Of a stretch of 64,000 nucleotides of DNA, positions 11,001 through 21,900 are shown piece after piece. The stretch is from Zygotorulaspora mrakii. Its lineage: Eukaryota; Ascomycota; Saccharomycetes; Saccharomycetales; Saccharomycetaceae. Below the pieces are notes generated by a model. The model saw only the letters and a program-made list of their open reading frames with translations, ran no database searches and had not been told where the DNA came from. The stretch is from contig NC_050721.1 in the NCBI RefSeq assembly GCF_013402915.1, positions 496,001-560,000 on the forward strand, read 5' to 3'. A program made the translations under genes and the position numbers. Numbering within the stretch: position 1 is the stretch's first letter; every line of letters begins with the position of its first letter.

Positions 11001-12260
11001 TTATCGATATCTTGTTTGCCAATGATAAGCAGGTCCAGGTAATCGTTTATCGTAGTAACGATGAATTGCTTCAGGAACTTTACCCATCTTCTTCCCTTTT
11101 ACAACCTCATGCACGCGTTCTTCCACAGCCTGAACAAATTGCTCTTTCAGCTGTGAAACTTCTCGTTCATACTCTAGGGCCTGTTTCTCCAATATCTTCT
11201 CGATGTTAACAAGCTCGTTCTCATAATCGAGTAGGTTTCTCTCAAATCTTTCCAGCTGCAAAGATTTTCTGGCTGTTCGAATTTGAATGTCTTGTAACAA
11301 TTCAAAGGTGGAAGGCCTCGTTTTCAAGTTAACATCCACCATAGAGTGGATCATCAAATTCAATCCACCAGAATAGTATTCCGGTATTTTTTCAAAATTC
11401 CCTTGTTTAATCTTATTTTGTAATTCAAGGTAATTCTTCGCCTGAAATGGCGGATGCAAGGAACACATTTCAAATATTACACAACCAAGTGACCAGATAT
11501 CACTAAGGGGTGAATATGGTTGATCCATTAATACTTCAGGCGACATGTAATAAGGCGTCCCTACGTATGTTGTTGCAAATTGAATACTGGCTTCCAACGA
11601 TTTAGCCAGCCCAAAATCACCTAATTTCACGACAACTTGACTATAATCCATACTTCTCTTATCTCGAATTTTGTTATCGCTTATATCAGTTTGATCTTCA
11701 TTGCTCAAGAAGATATTACCTGGTTTTAGGTCTCTGTGAATAACAATATTTTTCCCCTTTGTTGGTGGCTTCATCCTATCGTACATAGTTGTCAACGACG
11801 GTAAATCATCACCATAATGGCATTTGTACAACGCCATCAGTAATTGAGCAAGTATACCCCAAATTATCTTTTCCGGTATGTATTTGTGCTCTTGCTTATA
11901 GTGCTTAATCATTTGACCCAAGTCACCCCGAGAACAATACTCCATGTACAGGAAAAGTACCTCTTGTTGTTCGTTAAAATCCCAGTTATAGAACTCGACA
12001 ATATTCTCATGTTTTAGCTGCGATAGTATTGTGCATTCCGCAATCAACTGTTGTCTTTCTTTACTATTCATATGACCATACTTTATCTCCTTCCTAACCA
12101 TAACTTTTTTTGTCGGGAGATGAACTACCTTACGTACTGCGCCAAAAGAGCCTCTGCCAATTTCTTCTTGTACTTGATATTCATTTATTGTCGACGTTGG
12201 AATCGAAGGTTGACGTAGGAATGGATGATATTCATTAGGAATTTGCCGCCTATTATACAT
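11001..12260 (-). CDS. KIN3: NIMA-related Ser/Thr kinase
   Basis: Nek-family kinase linked to mitotic progression and the DNA-damage G2/M response. The kinase domain covers about residues 27-330: glycine loop [19 protein letters not shown] catalytic loop, LGDFGLAKS and the [10 protein letters not shown] activation end. A short variable insertion lies between [12 protein letters not shown] and the DFG motif. The NIMA-type coiled coil follows ([20 protein letters not shown]), and the end AYHWQTRYR is identical to the S. cerevisiae end. Length 419 against 435. It lies between ADE1 and CDC15 as in S. cerevisiae. Confidence 0.95.
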   Translation of the reverse strand: MYNRRQIPNEYHPFLRQPSIPTSTINEYQVQEEIGRGSFGAVRKVVHLPTKKVMVRKEIKYGHMNSKERQQLIAECTILSQLKHENIVEFYNWDFNEQQEVLFLYMEYCSRGDLGQMIKHYKQEHKYIPEKIIWGILAQLLMALYKCHYGDDLPSLTTMYDRMKPPTKGKNIVIHRDLKPGNIFLSNEDQTDISDNKIRDKRSMDYSQVVVKLGDFGLAKSLEASIQFATTYVGTPYYMSPEVLMDQPYSPLSDIWSLGCVIFEMCSLHPPFQAKNYLELQNKIKQGNFEKIPEYYSGGLNLMIHSMVDVNLKTRPSTFELLQDIQIRTARKSLQLERFERNLLDYENELVNIEKILEKQALEYEREVSQLKEQFVQAVEERVHEVVKGKKMGKVPEAIHRYYDKRLPGPAYHWQTRYR

Positions 12261-12506
12261 AATTCTTTGAATAAAGCCACCACCTCAGTAATGAAAGTCT
12301 GCGAGAAGAATGTTGATCTCAGAAAATCACATCAAGATTGACAGGTGTCAATTCTTTGAAATTATCTCGGAACTCTTGATTTTTTTCACCTCGGTGTCAT
12401 CGTGTATATACATGGTGATGTTTATGTTTTGCCTTTTTAGGTAAACAATTGAATTACATAAACATTCATATCATTCATATATACGAAATATTTATAAATA
12501 TTTAAT

Positions 12507-15500
12507 TCAGAACGCAGATGATGAAGGTGGCGGCAACCTTGGAATAACGAAACCATCCTTATCTAAATCTAGCATAGTGGTTGTCGGGGTGCGGCGTGAA
12601 GAAAATGCCATCCCGGGGGACAATAGAGCCTTAATATCATTACATAACTGGTGAATCAAAATTGAATCGTGCCCGACCTGGCCCGTTTCATTCTTCGTCC
12701 AATTTTTAGATAAGAAATTGATTATTTCTTGTAATCTGGAATGAATGATTTCTATTTCATCCCTGACATCAGTATCAAATTGTTCCAAGTACTCAAAGGA
12801 CCGGATAAAAATTAACTTAATTAATTTCAATAAATCAATTTGAATTAATAGACTGTTTCGGTATAACTGAAAAAATGTGATACATCTTTCAACGAACTTC
12901 GAATGACGAATAATTTCTTGAGAAATAAAATCCAGAGGAGTCAGTGAGCAAATTTTCATAAATCTTGTAATGAAATTACCGAATCGAACATTATCTTCTT
13001 GTATTTGAAAAAAAGTACCAATCAATTGATCGGATGGTAAACTGATTATGGATCCATTTACATTGAAACATATAAAAATATCATCTTCAGAATACCTTAT
13101 GAAACAACGGGTATGGTCGTGCAGAGACAATTGCAAACAGTTGAACAAAACTTCTAATGCATCAGTAATGCAAACTTCGCTAAAACTTATTAACTGAATT
13201 GATATTTCAAGAAGAATTGGGTTGTAAACTTTAATTTCATTGGACATTTCGGTAATGATAGGAAGCGACTGATGAATTATTGATGGGAGGCACTCCTCGT
13301 TATGATAATAACCACCATTTAGATAATTTTTTAAAATACTCAATATCAACTGAGGAAATTTTTCATTATAAATCAGTTTTTTGATCAATATTTTGTTCAA
13401 ATGAACGGCATGGTAAAGGACGATAACATAATACTTCCAAGGGTGTAAATTCTTCATATGATAAAAAAGAGGATCATCCAAAAAGCTCAAAAACCAAGGT
13501 AAAAAATTTGTTGGCAAAGTTATGGATGATATGGGACTATCACGCACAACACTACTGTTTTTTAAATTGTCTTTTGCTGTTGAAGATAGACTTGAGGGGG
13601 GGGATGGGGAAGATGATGGGGATATATTAGATGTCGTTAACGACAATGATGAAGCTGGCGATGGGGGAATAATCTGAGATGATGGAGAGGTCTTATGAAA
13701 TTGAATCAATATTGAAGACAGTACTTTGAAAATGACTGATAATGATTGTTGATCGAAATTTTCTTTCACAGGCTTTATTTTGAGGATATTAGTAATAAAT
13801 TGTTGAGGGAACCACGATAAAGCTTCACTGAAGAACGATAATTTTAGAATAATTGCTTGAACAAATTTATTGGAAACGTTATTTTTCTTCAAAAGATCTG
13901 ATATATCTAGGTTTTTTGAGCACCACTTACACCAAAATTGTGCCGAGTTTGAAACCTCCAAGTATTTTAAAGATAATTCAAATTTTACCGAATCATTTAC
14001 TTTATTGAAATTGCAATTCAACATTATACCAGCCTGAATTAAATTCTCGAAAGAATCCTTGATGAAAAAAAGTTCTATTATTGAACTATTACTCAAAATA
14101 GTTGTTATGCCTCCGAGTTTAATAAAATACTGTTTAACTTCGGAGTTGTTGAAATTAATATCGTATTCAAATAGGGCAATCAGTAATAAATCAGAATTTA
14201 CACTTTCTTCTAACGATAATTCAACTAGTTTAAGCGCCAAATCCTGAGGCGATAAATTATTAAACAAGACAGTTATCCTTGCTTGATCTATTGCTTTTCC
14301 ACTAGTCATATTCTTGAAAAAATCTTCATTAGATATTGCAAAATCCATCACTGATAGGTTAGAGTTCGGTGTTACCTTGGTTTCTATCTTACTAACTCCG
14401 TTTTGATGCTGAAGCTTATCCAAACGATTAGTAATTATGTCAATTTCTTTGAAATCTTGATCCCATTTGAAATCATTATTCACTTCTTTATATTGTTCGA
14501 GCTTATCAGAATCATTATTAGTGCTTAACCATTTATGTTTCAATAGTTGTGCAGCAGTCGGCCTTTTGTACATATTTTTCTGGAAGCAAGCTAGTAGCAA
14601 ATCTTGGGCTAGAGGTGACAAAAAACTAGGTGGAATAAATGAATCATTCTCAATTGCATAATAAATATTCAAATCAACCAAATTGTGGAATGGCGGGTTT
14701 CCCGTCAATAACTCCAACACGGTAGCTCCTAACGACCAAATATCACTAAGTGTCGTAGCACCTCTATTGGTGATGATCTCCGGAGCCATCCAATTCAGGG
14801 AACCCGCTAAAGTCATCGCCATCATAATGGTACTAACTTGCGTAGAGACGCCAAAATCTGCCAGTTTGACGACATTATTTTCATCTAACAATAGATTGGC
14901 TGCTTTGATGTCCCTATGGATTACTCCTTGTTGATGTAAGTAATGAAGTCCATTCAGTGTTTGCCTGACATAAATTTTCGCCCTTTTCTCATCAAGCCCG
15001 TTGCCTCTGGATATCAAATTTTTCAGGGAGCCGTGAGAGCAATACTCCAGGATGATATAAAGATTATGGGACTTCTGAATGAAACCGTGATATTTGACAA
15101 TATTAATATGGTTCAAGTTCTTGAGCAGATCAATCTCTGACATTATATCTGTCAGTTCCTCATCATTGTCATAGTTAACTTCTTTTATAGCAACTATTTG
15201 TCGTGTTCTCTTGTTTACAGCTTTGTAGACGATACCGTAAGATCCTTTCCCAATGACTTGCTTCAACTGGTACTGTACTTGACTGCGTCTCTCATGAGCT
15301 GCCTGTCCTTGTCCCTGCGCTTGCTCCTGCCCCCGCGCCCGTCCTTGTCCCCCATGTTGATGTCGCTGTTCGCGTTGCCGCTGAATTCTTGCCTTCTGGT
15401 CCTGGCCCATGGGCACGTTTTGAAGATCCAATCCCCCAGAATCTGACGATTGAGGAGCGCGCAAATTAGGCTGATCCATTTGTTGCGCCGGCGTTAAATT

Positions 15501-15527
15501 AATCAGTTCATCGTCATCCATGGGCAT
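12507..15527 (-). CDS. CDC15: Mitotic exit network kinase Cdc15
   Basis: Hippo/MST-like kinase that activates Dbf2-Mob1 on the Nud1 scaffold at spindle pole bodies to drive mitotic exit. Of 1006 residues, the kinase domain spans about 85-345 (GKGSYGIVYKA, VAIKEVNYD, HRDIKAANLLL, ADFGVSTQV, NWMAPE). A long helical C-terminal half follows, with a serine/proline-rich stretch (13550-13680). The N-terminus holds a low-complexity Arg/Gln/Gly segment (about residues 45-85) absent from S. cerevisiae Cdc15, where the kinase domain starts about 45 residues earlier. I start at ATG 15527 (MPMDDDEL); the frame extends five codons only to a GTG. A second ATG follows at 15521. Confidence 0.93.
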   Translation of the reverse strand: MPMDDDELINLTPAQQMDQPNLRAPQSSDSGGLDLQNVPMGQDQKARIQRQREQRHQHGGQGRARGQEQAQGQGQAAHERRSQVQYQLKQVIGKGSYGIVYKAVNKRTRQIVAIKEVNYDNDEELTDIMSEIDLLKNLNHINIVKYHGFIQKSHNLYIILEYCSHGSLKNLISRGNGLDEKRAKIYVRQTLNGLHYLHQQGVIHRDIKAANLLLDENNVVKLADFGVSTQVSTIMMAMTLAGSLNWMAPEIITNRGATTLSDIWSLGATVLELLTGNPPFHNLVDLNIYYAIENDSFIPPSFLSPLAQDLLLACFQKNMYKRPTAAQLLKHKWLSTNNDSDKLEQYKEVNNDFKWDQDFKEIDIITNRLDKLQHQNGVSKIETKVTPNSNLSVMDFAISNEDFFKNMTSGKAIDQARITVLFNNLSPQDLALKLVELSLEESVNSDLLLIALFEYDINFNNSEVKQYFIKLGGITTILSNSSIIELFFIKDSFENLIQAGIMLNCNFNKVNDSVKFELSLKYLEVSNSAQFWCKWCSKNLDISDLLKKNNVSNKFVQAIILKLSFFSEALSWFPQQFITNILKIKPVKENFDQQSLSVIFKVLSSILIQFHKTSPSSQIIPPSPASSLSLTTSNISPSSSPSPPSSLSSTAKDNLKNSSVVRDSPISSITLPTNFLPWFLSFLDDPLFYHMKNLHPWKYYVIVLYHAVHLNKILIKKLIYNEKFPQLILSILKNYLNGGYYHNEECLPSIIHQSLPIITEMSNEIKVYNPILLEISIQLISFSEVCITDALEVLFNCLQLSLHDHTRCFIRYSEDDIFICFNVNGSIISLPSDQLIGTFFQIQEDNVRFGNFITRFMKICSLTPLDFISQEIIRHSKFVERCITFFQLYRNSLLIQIDLLKLIKLIFIRSFEYLEQFDTDVRDEIEIIHSRLQEIINFLSKNWTKNETGQVGHDSILIHQLCNDIKALLSPGMAFSSRRTPTTTMLDLDKDGFVIPRLPPPSSSAF

Positions 15528-16355
15528 GCTGTGATAATCCACGTCTTAAGGGCACTGGATTGGCACTGAATTAATCTGGATTCCTTTTAATATAAATATG
15601 AAACGAAATTTAGCCGCCAATGTCCATCCCAGATCTGCAAACAGGCCAGTTTCCCTTCCTTTGCCCTGGCTAGTCCTTCCTGCCTGCCGGGGATGGGTTA
15701 CTTTCTGGAACTGCCGTACAGAAACATATCGTGTCCCTTTATTGTGTCAGGAGCGGAAATATAACACAAAACGATCTCCAGGTCGGGTAATCCGTTTCTG
15801 CTAGCCTGAATGGAAGCTACTAGCGAAGTAATATAGGTCACTTTGTGCTCTTTTCCTGAAGCTGCCTGAGAAGGAGAAAGTAAGCGAATGATAAACTGCG
15901 GCCCAACGGAGTTTTTTTGTTGAAGGCGGGGTCAAAGGACCCTTCTCAACATCCTCTCACCCCTCCTTCTGGAAGGTGCGTTTTGATGATTAACGTGACA
16001 TGCCGTAACTACGAAGTTCCCCGCATCTTACGTCTTCTAGACGTACCAGACTAGGGCTGTATTTATCAAGTGGATGACATACCTGAAATGAACAGAATGA
16101 ACGGAAACTATGAGGTATAAGGAAAATGACATATTAGCAGCATCCTGGCCAATGTCCGAAAAAATGAATGACTCCAGGGAAGACATCCTTCAACTCTTGT
16201 TTTCGATGACTTTCAAATTCATGGGGCTAGTTCCAACAGGAGGTGATATAAATACGTAAGATGTTTATTTACGAACCAGAGATTATCTGAGCAGTTTAAG
16301 TGGAAACGTAGACGTTCTTAAGCAAACTACAATATCATATTTACGGAACTTCGAG
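15528..16355. promoter_or_regulatory. CDC15-YAT1 divergent intergenic with a CSRE-type site
   Basis: 828 bp. At 15899-15910 the plus strand reads CGGCCCAACGGA. This fits the reverse complement of the carbon source-responsive element consensus YCCRTTNRNCCG bound by Cat8/Sip4, which switch on gluconeogenic and acetyl-carnitine genes without glucose. It is about 445 bp upstream of YAT1. G/C-rich patches nearby could hold Mig1-like sites. No gene is visible in the gap. Confidence 0.4.
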
Positions 16356-18527
16356 ATGCCAAGTGTGGCTGTGTCTAGCTCTGGTAGTATCTCTAGTACC
16401 CCCAGTTCGGCCAGCAAACTCCCAATCATGAAGAGGCTGCCCATACCTGAGTTGCAGGATACGCTCAATAGATATCTTGAGAGGGTCGAGCCCCTCCAGG
16501 ACGAAAGACAAAATAGAAAAACACGCAAATGCATTCTCTCTGAAGAAAACCTAAACATAATGGGAACTCTGGATGGGAAATTGCGAGAATATGACAGCGA
16601 ATTGGCCAAAGAGAATCCGAAATCTTCGTATATAGAACAATTTTGGTATGATGCCTATTTGCTGTATGATGCTTCCATCGTCTTGAATTCTAATCCGTAT
16701 TTCCAGTTGCAAGACGACCCAACAATCAAGGACTCATCTGAATCAGGCATTGGGCCTTATGGAATTTACACTAGTCAGGTCAAGAGAACAGCAAAATTAG
16801 TCGTTTCAATTTTAAAGTTCATCCAAGAATTGCGTCATGGAACTTTACAGCCAGATACCGTGCGTGGGAAGACGTCATTGTCGATGGATCAATACGATAA
16901 ATTGTTTGGTTCAAGCAGGATTCCTCCAGGACCAGGTGAAAAGTCGTGCCATTTGCAAACAGATCATACTTCACATCACATTATTGTTCTTTATCAAGCT
17001 CAGTTCTATTGGTTTGACGTGCTAGACGTCAACAATATCCCTATTTTTTCCAGCCCTGAAGAGTTGGAGTGGAATTTATATTCAATTATAATGGATAACG
17101 AAAGAAACAAGCTCGAATTGGACGACAGCATTAGAATCCCGTTTGGTGTTTTCACAACTGAAAGCAGAAGAGTCTGGTCTAATGTTAGGGATTACGTCTT
17201 TCATCATTCAGATCCAACCAATTGGAAAAACTTAAAGATTATTGAAAGTGCACTCTTTGTTATTTGTTTGGATGATGTCTCTTTCAAAGATGATCAAGAA
17301 AATGAGTTGGTAAGATCCTTTCTTTGTGGAACTTCTGATATCGATTTGGATCCAACAAATTTGGCAAAACCTTTGGGGACACAACGCGGTACTTGTTTGA
17401 ATAGATGGTATGATAAACTGCAATTGATTGTCACGAGAAATGGGAAAGCAGGTATCAACTTCGAACATACTGGTATTGATGGGCACACTGTTTTGAGACT
17501 CGCAACAGATATTTATACAGATTCGATAATAAGTTTTGCTCGTGGGATCACAAAAAATGTTCCCAGTGTGTTTGAGTCTGAGTTATTAGATGCAAGAACC
17601 AGAGGCTCTTCTGCAACCTCTCGTGCAAATCTGATCACTATCCCCAGGAAGTTAGATTGGAAAGTGGATTCTTTCCTTCTATCTTCACTGCATTTTGCAG
17701 AAACAAGAGTCTCTGATGTAATTTCACAATACGAATTTGCGACTCTTAACTTCAGTGAATATGGTGCATCCCACATAAAGTCACTTTTCAAATGTTCTCC
17801 AGATGCATTCACGCAACAAGTGTACCAAATAGCCTATTACGCTCTTTACGGGAAATTTGAAACGACCTATGAACCTGCGATGACAAAACTTTTTCAGAAC
17901 GGAAGGACAGAAGCTATAAGATCTGTCTCACACCAATCTAAAAGATTTGTTAAATCGTTATTTGATCGCGCTTCAGATGATAAAGAACGTTTAGAATTAC
18001 TAAGAGAAGCATGCAAAGAACATTCACGTATCACAAAAGAATGTACAATGGGAATGGGTCAGGATCGTCATCTATATGCCCTTTACTGTTTATGGAATGA
18101 ATACTATAGGGATGAACTCGATTTAGCCCCTATGTTCGAAGATAAATCATGGTCATTGCTAAATACCAATGTGTTGAGCACTTCAAACTGTGGCAATCCA
18201 TGCTTGAAAACCTTTGGATTTGGCCCTGTGACTGCTAATGGTTTTGGTATAGGTTATATCATTCGTGACAATTCTATTTCTGTTGTCGTTTCCTCAAGAC
18301 ATAGACAAACGCACAGGTTCCTTTCCTTGATAGAGAAATCGTTCCTAGAAGTGGACCATATCTTTCAGAGAGCAGCAGAACCTGGTATCAGCAAAGCACC
18401 ACATACTGATACACAAGTCAAAACATTGCTTAGAGATGGCAAACGACTAAATCCCCCATCCAAATCTGAAGACTTGAGTTTTTTATTGGGCGGCTATGAT
18501 TACTTCGACGTCAGCGTCTCCGGTTAG
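16356..18527 (+). CDS. YAT1: Carnitine O-acetyltransferase
   Basis: Transfers acetyl groups between CoA and carnitine so acetyl units can enter mitochondria during growth on acetate or ethanol; in S. cerevisiae Yat1 is on the outer mitochondrial membrane. The 723-residue protein matches Yat1 (687) throughout: KRLPIPELQDTLNRYLERVEPLQ, YLLYDASIVLN, the catalytic-His region FEHTGIDGHTVLR, LSTSNCGNPC and the end GGYDYFDVSVSG. It has no classical presequence. The first ATG gives a Ser/Pro-rich start of 23 residues; an in-frame ATG at residue 25 (MKRLPIP) lies closer to the S. cerevisiae start. Context CDC15-YAT1-SWH1 mirrors chromosome I. Confidence 0.93.
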   Translation: MPSVAVSSSGSISSTPSSASKLPIMKRLPIPELQDTLNRYLERVEPLQDERQNRKTRKCILSEENLNIMGTLDGKLREYDSELAKENPKSSYIEQFWYDAYLLYDASIVLNSNPYFQLQDDPTIKDSSESGIGPYGIYTSQVKRTAKLVVSILKFIQELRHGTLQPDTVRGKTSLSMDQYDKLFGSSRIPPGPGEKSCHLQTDHTSHHIIVLYQAQFYWFDVLDVNNIPIFSSPEELEWNLYSIIMDNERNKLELDDSIRIPFGVFTTESRRVWSNVRDYVFHHSDPTNWKNLKIIESALFVICLDDVSFKDDQENELVRSFLCGTSDIDLDPTNLAKPLGTQRGTCLNRWYDKLQLIVTRNGKAGINFEHTGIDGHTVLRLATDIYTDSIISFARGITKNVPSVFESELLDARTRGSSATSRANLITIPRKLDWKVDSFLLSSLHFAETRVSDVISQYEFATLNFSEYGASHIKSLFKCSPDAFTQQVYQIAYYALYGKFETTYEPAMTKLFQNGRTEAIRSVSHQSKRFVKSLFDRASDDKERLELLREACKEHSRITKECTMGMGQDRHLYALYCLWNEYYRDELDLAPMFEDKSWSLLNTNVLSTSNCGNPCLKTFGFGPVTANGFGIGYIIRDNSISVVVSSRHRQTHRFLSLIEKSFLEVDHIFQRAAEPGISKAPHTDTQVKTLLRDGKRLNPPSKSEDLSFLLGGYDYFDVSVSG

Positions 18528-18990
18528 ACCGTATCATACGTCTTTCCTAATTTCTATTTATGTTACACTTCATTATGTGATATATACGAGACAAATATTG
18601 TAGAATCTTACAAAAAACTGTTGTTCTGCGGCTTTCACATCTTGGAATCGTTTAGACTAGCTATCGTTTCTTGAACTTGTTACCCAGCCGTTTGTTATTC
18701 GTTATAAGTCAAATTGTTTTTGGGCAAAAAAAATTAAATGTTTGAAGGGTAAGTACAGCTTGCTACGCAAGTCAAAGGGGTTAGCAAATTAATTTCCACA
18801 ACAGTGCTAAAGCTAGTTCAGGCTCGGTCGTGGTAGGACGGTGACAATTTCAGGGTACAAAAGTCGCTTGGGGATAGCAACGAGTTCAATTCTGCTATTT
18901 GTATTCGTTAGTTTGGCAGCACGATAAAAAATAAGCTCAAGGTTTTTGTTTTGAAAGTCTCTGAGAGGGGTTAAAACTCTGCTTGAGATC
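18528..18990. other. YAT1-SWH1 intergenic region
   Basis: 463 bp containing the YAT1 3' end and the SWH1 promoter. I see no RNA gene, repeat or confident regulatory site. Confidence 0.4.
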
Positions 18991-21900
18991 ATGTCTTCAA
19001 AGGTCGGAAGTAATCATCATGAAGCGACCAAGTCATCTGGCATTCCAACGCCCTCTTTAGGACCCAGGAATGAAACGGACGTTAGTGATCTGAATAGCGG
19101 AAATGAAGAGAATCAAAATAGCCATGTAAGTAAAGCATTATTGAAACTAAAATTGTTGGATTCACTCCGTCAGGGCGATTTTGAGCAATTGAAACAGCTC
19201 ATCAAAACTCAATTTCAGCCTGAGAATGATGCCAATGTTATCGAAGTTAGACAGCTCGTTCTACATTACGCCGTTCAAGTTGCTCCTTTAAGTCTGATAA
19301 AGGAAATTCTAAATAATTGGTCGAATGCCCTGCATAAGAGAAAACGGGCGCAAGAGTCTGATGTGGATATCCATTTGGATATCAATCATCAGGATGATGA
19401 TGGTAATACACCGTTACACTTAGCTGCATTTCAATCTCGTGGTGACGTTGTTGCCTTTCTCATGGATCAACCCAACATTAATGATTGTGTTTTGAACGAC
19501 TCACACTTGCAACCGGTTGAAATGTGCAAAAATCTAAATATCGCGCAAATGATGCAAGTCAAGAGAGCTAACTACGTTGCCGAAGTTGCTCAAGAATTCA
19601 GAACTGCTTTTAATAATAGAGATTTCGGTCATTTAGAATCGATATTAAGTGCTCCAAGAAATTCAGAAGTTTTAGATATCAATGGTATGGATCCCGAGAC
19701 GGGTGACACTGTTTTACACGAATTCGTCAAGAAAAAAGATGTAATCATGTGCCGTTGGCTGTTAGAGCATGGAGCAGACCCATTCAAAAGGGATCGTCAA
19801 GGTAAACTACCGATAGATTTATTGGGGAAAGTAAACGAATCTGAAACTGCTACCAACACAAAAACTGCCATTGACATTGAACTGAAAAAACTTCTGGCGA
19901 AAGCTGCAAAAGAACAAAGTGTTATTGACGTAACAAATAACCTACATGAAGCACCAACTTATAAAGGTTATTTGAAAAAGTGGACTAATTTTGCTCAAGG
20001 TTATAAACTACGCTGGTTTATTTTAAGCAGTGACGGTAAACTTTCATACTACAAGGATCAGTCCGACACAAGAAATGCATGTCGTGGCTCTTTGAACATG
20101 TCCACATGCTACTTGCATTTGGACTCTTCAGAAAAGCTCAAATTCGAAATTATTGGAGGAAGCAATGGAACAATAAGGTGGCATTTGAAAGCAAACCATC
20201 CAATAGAAACAAATAGATGGGTTTGGGCCATTCAAGGAGCCATCAGGTTTTCTAAAGACCGAGAAATGGTAATAAAAAGCGGTACGGTGCCACCATCTTT
20301 AGCAATGAACAGAGCAGCCTCACCCGCACCGAATGTTCAAAAGTTGCATCCTTATGAAGGACCTTATCGCTCACAGTATATTCAGGGATCCAAATATGAG
20401 AAAATTGGTCAACCGGTGCAACAAAAACAAAGCAGAGCACCTTCCTCCTCTTCATCCTCAGCTCACCAACGTAAAAAGAGTACTTCAACATCTGTTACTT
20501 CGAGTGAAATTGGTTTTAGTGATAATTTAACTGAGTCTGGAAAAAATTACATCAACAAAGTTATCGAGAACCGTATCGAGTCCAATTCAAGAGGCTCGTC
20601 TGTGAAGAATTTCTCAACCAATCATTCAATGAATGAATCAACCAACAATAATTTGAATAAATACTCTTCATCAAAATCCACTGGACCATCAACAAACGGT
20701 GTATTTCAAAATTCAGAAGCCAATACGTCATCTCTCAATGACTTCGCCATTGATAATTCAGCAACCGCTAATGCGGAAAATATCGAAGGCATTTCCGATG
20801 ATGAGGATGATGATGATGATGATATTGATATTGATGCAGATGAAGAAGATGTCAAAATAAAGTATGGGCCTTATGCGCAAAAATTAACAATGTTGCAAAG
20901 GTCAATATCTATGGAATTGAGTTCTTTGAATGAGCTGCTGGAAAATGATGCAAGTAAAACGGCAGATGAGGAAGTCTGGCGCATTGTAAAAGTATCTTTA
21001 AATACAATTGCCAAAACTTTCGAAAAATTGAATTCCTTGACATCTGAAAGGGATAAAAGGCTTGTCACCATGCTATCGAAACAACGCGACGTCAATAATG
21101 TTTGGATCCAGTCAGTAAGGGACTTGGAAATAGAATTAATCGATAAAAGTAATCGTTTAGCCTCCTTAGACAAAGAGAGAAGAAATTTAAAAAGATTACT
21201 GCAGAAAAAATTGACTGAAGCTGGTGAATCTGTTACCACTCCCAATGTAAAGGAAGTGGAGCCTGAAAGCATAGAAAAGGAGGCGTCTACAAGTGCTTTG
21301 CAGGAAATAGCTGAATTAATTGATGCTGCGAGAGGTGAAGAAGCGGAGTCAGATGGTGAGGAATTCTACGATGCTGAAGAGTTAGTTGAAGAAGCAGACA
21401 TGGAGCGTGAGTTGATGGATAAAGCATCAAAGAATGACATTGCAAAGAAGAAAGAAATACAGCTCTCGGATAATAAATTAACTTTTGAGGATATCAGTCA
21501 AAATCAAAAATCAGGGCTCGATACACATGTGTCTAGAAGTAAATCTGATGCAACGTCAGATGAAAGCAGCGTAGCAGCACCTGCAGATGAAAAAAAAGCG
21601 CCGATTGAATATGTCGGGGAAGTGACCGAAGAAAGATCACAGGTAGAATCTTTACCTGTTTCTAATGAAAGTCAGGAGAAAATGAAAAAGCTTATTCTTT
21701 CGGAAGGAACATATCTTGGATATGAAGATGGCGTTAGGAAGCGCCTCAGGCTGGATAAAGATGATCGACCATCTATTAGTTTATGGTCAGTTCTTAAATC
21801 CATGGTCGGTAAGGACATGACTAGGATGACACTCCCAGTGTCATTTAATGAGCCTACTTCCTTGTTGCAAAGAGTCGCTGAAGATTTGGAATACACATCT

